Source: Ignavibacteriota bacterium (GTDB taxonomy: Bacteria > Bacteroidota > Ignavibacteria > Ignavibacteriales > Melioribacteraceae). From it: 54,295 nt of DNA. The position numbers and the translations under genes are program-made. The notes beneath the pieces are model-generated. The model had not been told where the DNA came from, did no database searches, and saw only the letters and a program-made list of their open reading frames with translations. Positions 48,023-54,295 of the stretch are shown here, one piece after another; position 1 is the first letter of the stretch, and each line of letters starts with the position of its first letter. The stretch spans positions 1 through 54,295 of the forward strand of contig JADJWT010000002.1 in assembly GCA_016716225.1 (NCBI GenBank). The letters are read 5' to 3'.

Positions 48023-48376
48023 ATGAAAATACTAATCATTATTAACGATGCACCATACGGAACCGAAAAAGCTTATAATGCCTTACGTCTTGCAATGAAC
48101 ATTCAAAAAGAAAGTCCTGAAACAGAAGTTGCAATATTTTTAATGGCAGATGCTGTTGGTTGCGGAATTCCAAACCAGATAACTCCTCAAGGATATTATA
48201 ATATTGAGAGAATGATGAAAGCCGTTGTTCTAAAAGGAGGGAAAATTAAAGCATGCGGAACGTGCATGGATGCAAGAGGTTTTGCTGAATTAAAATTACT
48301 TGACGGTGTTGCGAGAAGTGATATGAAAGAACTTGTTCGATTGACTCTTGATAGTGAAAAAGTTATAACATTTTAA
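48023..48376 (+). CDS. DsrE-family protein
   Basis: 117 residues from the ATG at 48023, preceded by AAAAAGG. MKILIIINDAPYGTEKAYNA opens the chain; VGCGIPNQ and KACGTCMDARG supply three cysteines, as in the DsrE/DsrF-like sulfur-transfer fold. An upstream frame to 47975 is not needed. Cytoplasmic sulfur-relay or related role. Confidence 0.75.
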   Translation: MKILIIINDAPYGTEKAYNALRLAMNIQKESPETEVAIFLMADAVGCGIPNQITPQGYYNIERMMKAVVLKGGKIKACGTCMDARGFAELKLLDGVARSDMKELVRLTLDSEKVITF

Positions 48377-48549
48377 TATGTTATGAATCCGATGGCAGAC
48401 CGGTTACTTTTGGGACAGCTACAGTGAAATAAAAATATAGAATATTATTGAAAAAATTATTTGTGTACTTTTAGAAGTAAATGATTTTTCTAATGCTATT
48501 TTTTATTTTTGATTATTAAATAGTTTGATGTTAAACTTGAGATTTGTTT

Positions 48550-51500
48550 ATGTCCCTTTTTCAAAAATCTGTAATTAAGAAATACCTTTCCAATTTAGAT
48601 TCCAAAGAAGTTACTTCTGCTTATAATAAATTCAGAGAATTTTACGGTGATTCCGAACGAATAGAAAACATTAAACTCTTAAAGGAAGAAAACTATCAAG
48701 AAGGATTTTTTACGGGAAATATTCGTTCAAGTTTTGGGATATACGATAAATCCCGATAAAAATTACAATCTTACAACTGAATTTAAGAACGAAACTGATT
48801 CTAAAAAAGCGGATGGTGCAATTCTTCAAGATGGAAATGCAATCGGCGTAATCGAGCTTAAATCAACAAAAACGGTTAATCTGGAATCAATCACAACACA
48901 AGCATTTAATTATAAAAATCATCAAAACAAATGCAGATTTGTAATAACATCAAACTTTGAAAAACTCAATTTTTATATTGATAATGCAACTGAGTGGGAA
49001 GAATTCAATCTATTTACATTAACAGAAAATGATTTCAAACTTTTTTACTTTCTGCTAAACAGTAAAAATATTCTTAACGGAATTCCGTTAAAAGTAAAAG
49101 AAGAATCAAGATTACATGAAGAAAATATTTCCGATAAACTATACAAAGATTACTCGCAATTCAAACATAAAATCTATAATAACCTTGTAAAAAATAATCC
49201 GCAATTTGATAAACTTAGCTTGTTCAAAAGTTCGCAAAAATTATTAGATAGAATTTTATTCATACTCTTTGCAGAAGATAGTTTATTAGTTCCGCCAAAC
49301 TCAATAACCAGAATAGTTGATCAATGGAAACAATTAAAATCTCTGGATGAAGCGAAACCGCTTTACACAAGATTTGTAAAATTTTTCAATCATTTAAATG
49401 TTGGGCATACTTACGAAGAATATTCGCTTCCGGCATATAACGGCGGATTATTTCAAGAAGATGAAATTCTGGATAATGTAAAAATCGATGATGAAATTTT
49501 ACTTACCGATATTATAAAACTTTCTTCTTATGATTTCAGCAGTGAAGTTGATGTAAATATTTTAGGACATATTTTTGAACACAGCTTATCGGAAATTGAA
49601 GAACTAACCGCAGAACTGGAAGGCAATTTAGTTGAGCGTGAAAAATCCAAACGCAAAAAAGATGGAATTTTTTACACTCCAAAATACATTACAAAATATA
49701 TTGTTGATAATACGATTGGCTCTTTGTGTACCGAAAAGAAAAAAGAATTAAATCTTGATGAAATTGACGAAACAATTTTAGAAAGCAGCAGAACGCAAAA
49801 AGGGAAGTTAAACCAGAAAGCAAAAATATTATTTGATAATCTTGATAAATACAGAGAATATATTTTATCGCTGAAAATACTTGATCCGGCTTGCGGAAGC
49901 GGAGCATTCTTAAATCAAGCGCTGGAATTTTTAATAAAAGAGCATAAATGGATTGATGAACATAAAAGCTCTTTGCTGAAAGAAGCGTTTACAATTTCCG
50001 AATATGAAAAAGATATTGTTGAAAATAATATTTATGGTGTTGATATAAATGAGGAAGCCGTTGAAATTGCAAAACTTTCTTTGTGGCTGAGAACTGCAAA
50101 AAAAGGAAGAAAACTTTCTACACTAAGCAATAATATAAAATGCGGAAATTCATTAATTGATGATCCGAAAGTTGCCGGAAATAAAGCATTTAATTGGAAT
50201 GAAGAATTTAAGGAAATAATGAGCAATGGCGGTTTTGATGTTGTAATTGGAAATCCGCCTTATGTTTTTGCTCGAGAAAAAATTTCTCAATCCGACAAAG
50301 ATTTCTTTAATCAAAAATATAATTCTGCGAAATACCAAGTAAATACATATTTGTTATTTATTGAAAAGACAATTGATTTAATTCATAAAAATGGAACTTA
50401 TGGTTTAATTATACCAAATTCTTGGTTAATGGTTTTTTCGGGTGAAGGATTAAGAAAATATATAATAGAAAATTGTAAACTAAATCAAATAATAAATCTT
50501 GAAGGCTTTTCATTTGAAGGAATTGGTGTTGAAACTATTATCCTAATTGCAAATAAACAAATGTGTTTTGAAAATGAGTTTAAAGTGTTTATAAGTGTTA
50601 ATGCTGAGTTTAAATACTCTCATTCAAAAAACCAAAAAAGTTTTTTACAAAATGAAGCTTATGAATTCAATGTTTTTGCAGATGAAGAAAGTTCAAAAAT
50701 TATAAATAAAATTAAACATAACTCTTTTCCTCTTGACTCATTATTGCAAGTTAAAGCTGGATTAAAGGCTTATCAAACTGGAAAAGGAAAACCAAAGCAG
50801 ACTATAGAAGATGTTAAAAATAGACCCTTTGATTATAAATATAAATATGATAATAACACATTCAAATATTTAGAAGGAAAGGATCTATTAAGATTTTGTA
50901 TTAATTGGTCTGGCACATATTTAAGATTTGGCGAACATTTAGCCGAACCAAGAAAGTTTTCTGGACAAAAAATAATTATTAGAGAAATTACGGGAAAATA
51001 TCCCCATTCAATTATAGCAACATTTACAAGTGAAGAATATTTATTTAATATGAGCAATATTGCAATAGTTGAAAGGGATGAAAAAAAAGTTGAATTAAAA
51101 TATGTTTTAGCTTTGTTGAATAGTTTTTTACTTTCCTATTATTTCATGAAAAATACCGCAAAGTCAGTTAGAAAATTATTCCCAAAAATCATTTTAAATG
51201 ATTTACGTTTGTTCCCAATAAAATTAATTAGCTCAGAAAACCAAAAGCCATTTATTTATAAAACTGACAAAATGTTATTACTTAATATTCAATTTCAAGA
51301 AGCAGTAAATAAATTTGCTCATAGAATTAAAGACACATTTATTTTAGAGAAAATCAGTCAAAATCTTCAATCATTTTATGACTATGATTTTAGGAAATTC
51401 CGAACTGAACTTAAAAAACAAAAAGTAGAGATTTCTTTAAAACAACAGGACGAATGGGAAGAATATTTTAACGAGTACAAAACTAAAATAAATCAGCTTC

Positions 51501-51628
51501 AAGAAGAAATAACCAAAACAGATAATGAAATAGATGTAATGGTTTACAAACTTTACAACCTTACCTATGAAGAAGTAAAAATTGTAGATCCTCAATTTTG
51601 GATGAGAGAGGAAGAGTATTATAGATGA
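48550..51628 (+). pseudogene. Second type IIG restriction-modification protein, one-base frameshift in a poly-T run
   Basis: With one T removed it would be 1025 residues. N-terminus MSLFQKSVIKKYLSNL; nuclease domain with KADGAILQDG and GVIELKSTKTVNLE (Asp...Glu-x-Lys). Methyltransferase motifs DPACGSGAFLNQALEF and DVVIGNPPYV; TaqI-like target-recognition region and a C-terminal coiled coil ending YNLTYEEVKIVDPQFW. The break is a six-T run (48706-48711); five T give EGFLREIFVQVLGY. It is distantly related to the RM protein at 39387. Confidence 0.85.
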
Positions 51629-51630
51629 TA

Positions 51631-53031
51631 TTAGTCCATATTTAACATTGGTAAGCTAATTTTAAAAATTGAACCCTTGGGTTTATTATCCAGAATTTCA
51701 ATTTCACCGGACATTCTTTCAATAACGGATTTCACTAAACTTAATCCTAAACCATAACCACTAATTTTAGTGGAATTCACTGATTCAATTCTATAAAACC
51801 TTTGGAAAACTTTATTTTTTTCTTCACCTTTTATTCCAATTCCATCATCAATAATTTTCAAAATAATTTTATTGTTTTCCTTATGCAAAACTACTTCAAC
51901 AATTGAATTCTGCGGTGAATATTTAATTGCGTTATTAATAAGATTCTGAACGGCAATAGAAAAATATTCGGATTTGCCTCTAACATAAATATTTTCTTGA
52001 ATGTTAAAATTAACTCTTGGTAAATCAAAAATTTTTGCAATATCATTTTTAAGCAAACTTGATATATTAAAAACACTTTGGTTATCTTCACAAGAATTAC
52101 AATCTCTTGACATAATGAGCATTGTTCTAATCATTTCAATCATTCTATCTGTTTGATCTTTTAATATTTTACATGTTTCTTTATACTCATTTATTTCATG
52201 ATCTCTTTTTAAAATATAATCCAATTCGGTTTTAATTGAAGTTAGCGGTGTCATAAGTTGATGAGATGCGTTATCAGTAAATTGTGATATTTCTTTAATT
52301 TGATTTTCTAATCTTTCAAAAAGTGAATTTAGAGTATTTTTTAATTTGCCAAGTTCATCCTCTGAATCTGCTGAATAATCTAATCTTCCACTTAGATTTG
52401 TTGCAGAAATAGAATTTGCAGTTTCAATTATTTTGTTAATCGGTTTGTAACTTTTTTGAGCAAGAAATATACTTAACAATGTTACAATTATAACAATTAC
52501 CGGGAATGAAATTAAGTTTACTATAATTACACTTTTTACAACAGAGTTAAAACTTGATTGAAATGCCGATAACTGAATAACACCAATACTTTTACCATTT
52601 TGATTTATAAGCTGCTTGTAAATTGTTCTTAATTGCTCATTCCCAAATTTTAAATCTTCAAAGTAATATGGTGTAAATTTATTAGGAAAACCTAAATCAA
52701 TATTTCCTAAAAGATTTACATTTTCGCTTTTAAGAAAAAGTACACCTTTCAAATTATAAACTTGCAGAAAATATGGATTATCGGTTTTGAATTTTAAGTC
52801 CGGTTCTTCTAATTCTCTTCTATGTAAAATTTTTATAGAATCGTTTTCAACAGAAATTGTATTTAAAATATGTTCAAGTTCATGAGTTAATCTTGAATCT
52901 AAATCTTCAACCAAAATATAATCTAGTTCAAAAAGTGTGAATAAACTAAAAAGTAAATAAAAGGAAATTAAAACAACACCATACCAAACAGCAGTGCGTT
53001 TAACAGTTTTTGTAAGTACGATTTTTTTCAT
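51631..53031 (-). CDS. Sensor histidine kinase
   Basis: 466 residues from the ATG at 53031. Two membrane helices (about 14-34 and 168-191) flank a periplasmic sensor of about 130 residues; then a HAMP domain, an H-box NASHQLMTPLTSIKTEL with His257, N-box NLINNAIKYSP, and G boxes DDGIGI and GYGLGLSLV. Starts one base after the response regulator stop. Autophosphorylates and signals to that regulator; input unknown, but the adjacent cytochrome gene suggests a redox or respiration signal. Confidence 0.9.
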   Translation of the reverse strand: MKKIVLTKTVKRTAVWYGVVLISFYLLFSLFTLFELDYILVEDLDSRLTHELEHILNTISVENDSIKILHRRELEEPDLKFKTDNPYFLQVYNLKGVLFLKSENVNLLGNIDLGFPNKFTPYYFEDLKFGNEQLRTIYKQLINQNGKSIGVIQLSAFQSSFNSVVKSVIIVNLISFPVIVIIVTLLSIFLAQKSYKPINKIIETANSISATNLSGRLDYSADSEDELGKLKNTLNSLFERLENQIKEISQFTDNASHQLMTPLTSIKTELDYILKRDHEINEYKETCKILKDQTDRMIEMIRTMLIMSRDCNSCEDNQSVFNISSLLKNDIAKIFDLPRVNFNIQENIYVRGKSEYFSIAVQNLINNAIKYSPQNSIVEVVLHKENNKIILKIIDDGIGIKGEEKNKVFQRFYRIESVNSTKISGYGLGLSLVKSVIERMSGEIEILDNKPKGSIFKISLPMLNMD

Positions 53032-53032
53032 T

Positions 53033-53701
53033 TTAATCAATTAGAAAAATATAACCTTCGCCGTAAATTGTTTGAATAATTTTTTTATCTGAATTAGATT
53101 CTAATTTCTTTCTTAAATTTTTTACTGTTACTTCAACAATATTTGTTTCGGGAATAAATGGAAGTTCCCAAACATCCTTACATAAAATTTCCTTATTTAG
53201 AATTTTTCCTTTATTATCCATAAAATATTTTAACAGTTCGAATTCTTTATCTGAAAGCTTAATTATATTTTTATCAGTTTTCAATTCTCTGTTAAGTAAA
53301 TCAAATTCAATATCATCAATAAAAACAGATTTTATCGCTGAGTTATATCTTCGATTAACGGCTAATATTCTTGCCAAAACTTCATCAAAAGAAAATGGTT
53401 TAGTAATATAATCATCTGCACCTAAATTTAAAGCTTCAACTTTATTAGAAATATCCGTAAGTGCCGTAACTAAAATTATTGGTTTATTAAATCCGCTTTC
53501 TCTTAAAGTTTTACATACTTGAATACCGCTAATTTTTGGAATTCTCCAATCGAGTAATATCGTGTCAAAATTATTTTTAGAAATTACATCTAAAGCCTCT
53601 TCGCCATCAATCGCAAGAGAAGTTTCAAAACCCTCATCTAAAAAGTTTTTAACAAGTGATTTTGCAATGCTTTCTTCATCTTCCACAATTAGAATTTTCA
53701 T
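53033..53701 (-). CDS. OmpR-family response regulator
   Basis: 222 residues. Receiver domain with EDEE, phospho-acceptor Asp51, Thr79 and Lys101 (in KPFSF); OmpR-type winged helix with LSDKEFELLKYFMDN and VTVKNLRKKL and the GEGYIF wing. First gene of the two-gene leftward operon, divergent from the cytochrome gene. Confidence 0.95.
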   Translation of the reverse strand: MKILIVEDEESIAKSLVKNFLDEGFETSLAIDGEEALDVISKNNFDTILLDWRIPKISGIQVCKTLRESGFNKPIILVTALTDISNKVEALNLGADDYITKPFSFDEVLARILAVNRRYNSAIKSVFIDDIEFDLLNRELKTDKNIIKLSDKEFELLKYFMDNKGKILNKEILCKDVWELPFIPETNIVEVTVKNLRKKLESNSDKKIIQTIYGEGYIFLID

Positions 53702-53857
53702 AGTATCTCAAATTATTATACCTAAAATTACTGTTTTTCAATAGAGAATCCTTTTTGGAAATTATGAAAAATTATTAATAATTGTTTTGGTGACTAAATA
53801 GGACATAAACGTTACTTTTACTTACAGAAATTTCATTTCACTTTTTTGGGAGAAAAT

Positions 53858-54295
53858 ATGAAAAAATTCTTTACCTTTTTTTACATAATAGTGGTTTTAC
53901 CATTTGCTTTAATTGCGCAAGAATATGCCGGAAGTGAAGCTTGTAAAACTTGTCATTCCGCACAACATAATGATTGGAAACAATCAGGTCACCCATATAA
54001 AATACAAAAAATAAGCGATGGAAATCCACCAGTTTACCCAATATTATCAGCACACAAAAAAGTGGGTTCACAAGTTGATTATACATTAAATTCCGGAATC
54101 CCAAATGTACCTGATGGATTAGCTTGGAGTGATATAGGTTTTGTTTTAGGCGGATATCATTCAAATGCAAGATTTTTGGATAAAGAAGGGTATTTGATTT
54201 TAGGAGCAAACCGACAATATAATTTACCTACAAACAAATGGGTCAATTATGTTCAAGCTGATCCAGGTAAAAGCACCTATCCTTATAGCTGCTAT
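53858..54295 (+). CDS. Exported multiheme cytochrome c, partial at right edge
   Basis: 146 codons are visible from the ATG at 53858 (GGGAG upstream). Signal peptide ends ALIAQ. First heme motif CKTCH lies within YAGSEACKTCHSAQHNDWKQ; the chain ends at ...YPYSCY, where a second CxxCH most likely begins just beyond the window. Divergent from the two-component genes, which may regulate it. Confidence 0.8.
   Translation, partial: MKKFFTFFYIIVVLPFALIAQEYAGSEACKTCHSAQHNDWKQSGHPYKIQKISDGNPPVYPILSAHKKVGSQVDYTLNSGIPNVPDGLAWSDIGFVLGGYHSNARFLDKEGYLILGANRQYNLPTNKWVNYVQADPGKSTYPYSCY

Overview
The window looks like a piece of an AT-rich genome of the Ignavibacteria type (Bacteroidota/Chlorobi side). The grounds are three proteins ending in a C-terminal sorting domain with the NYPNPFNPTT-type motif, many exported and outer-membrane proteins, c-type cytochromes and sparse Shine-Dalgarno sites. 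This placement is inference from protein style; there is no rRNA or tRNA gene in the window.

Layout. (1) 1-5.3 kb is a heavily frameshifted stretch. It carries remnants of a type I restriction subunit HsdR, an Orc1/Cdc6-type AAA+ ATPase, a zinc-ribbon protein, a multi-pass membrane/coiled-coil protein and a small Cys-rich protein. Several look archaeal rather than bacterial, so either transfer or a chimeric, low-coverage contig end is possible. (2) 5.9-10.2 kb holds three secreted proteins, all frameshifted: a YCF48/BNR-repeat protein, a small exported protein and a matrixin-like metalloprotease with beta-helix, TPR-like and sorting domains. (3) 10.8-19.8 kb is a compact nine-gene, one-direction module: a helix-turn-helix protein, a two-part unknown, a Lon-type protease domain without its AAA+ motor, two small proteins, a HerA/VirD4-type ATPase, a third small protein, a TOTE-type archaeo-eukaryotic primase and an excisionase-like HTH protein. 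The three small proteins and the C-terminus of the protease share one unnamed domain. This is my best candidate for an undescribed system (defence or mobile element). (4) 20.0-31.5 kb is a TetR-headed membrane cluster: a 511-aa polytopic protein with three His motifs, a sulfatase-modifying-factor-like lipoprotein, a heme O synthase/UbiA-like prenyltransferase, several polytopic proteins, a FadL-like porin, an exported FmdE-like protein, a second porin, DUF423 and a CcsA/HemX-like protein. (5) 31.6-39.1 kb, convergent with it, is an RND/MMPL export operon with a LolA-like protein, DUF1302- and DUF3943-like outer-membrane proteins, a Spy-like protein and two TetR regulators. Four related 20-bp operator candidates link regions 4 and 5. 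(6) 39.4-51.6 kb contains two type IIG restriction-modification genes, each broken by a one-base change in a poly-T run near its 5' end. Between them lie a DUF559 endonuclease flanked by duplicated RM tail and hairpin repeats, an AraC regulator, a diheme cytochrome c, an OmpA-like protein, a sorting-domain protein and a DsrE-like protein. (7) 51.6-54.3 kb holds a two-component system and the start of a divergent multiheme cytochrome c cut by the window edge.

Working together. Region 3 combines DNA translocation, priming and regulated proteolysis. Regions 4 and 5 look like a co-regulated set for envelope transport of a hydrophobic compound plus heme-dependent membrane redox chemistry. Functions in regions 3 and 4 are inferred from domains and layout, not demonstrated.
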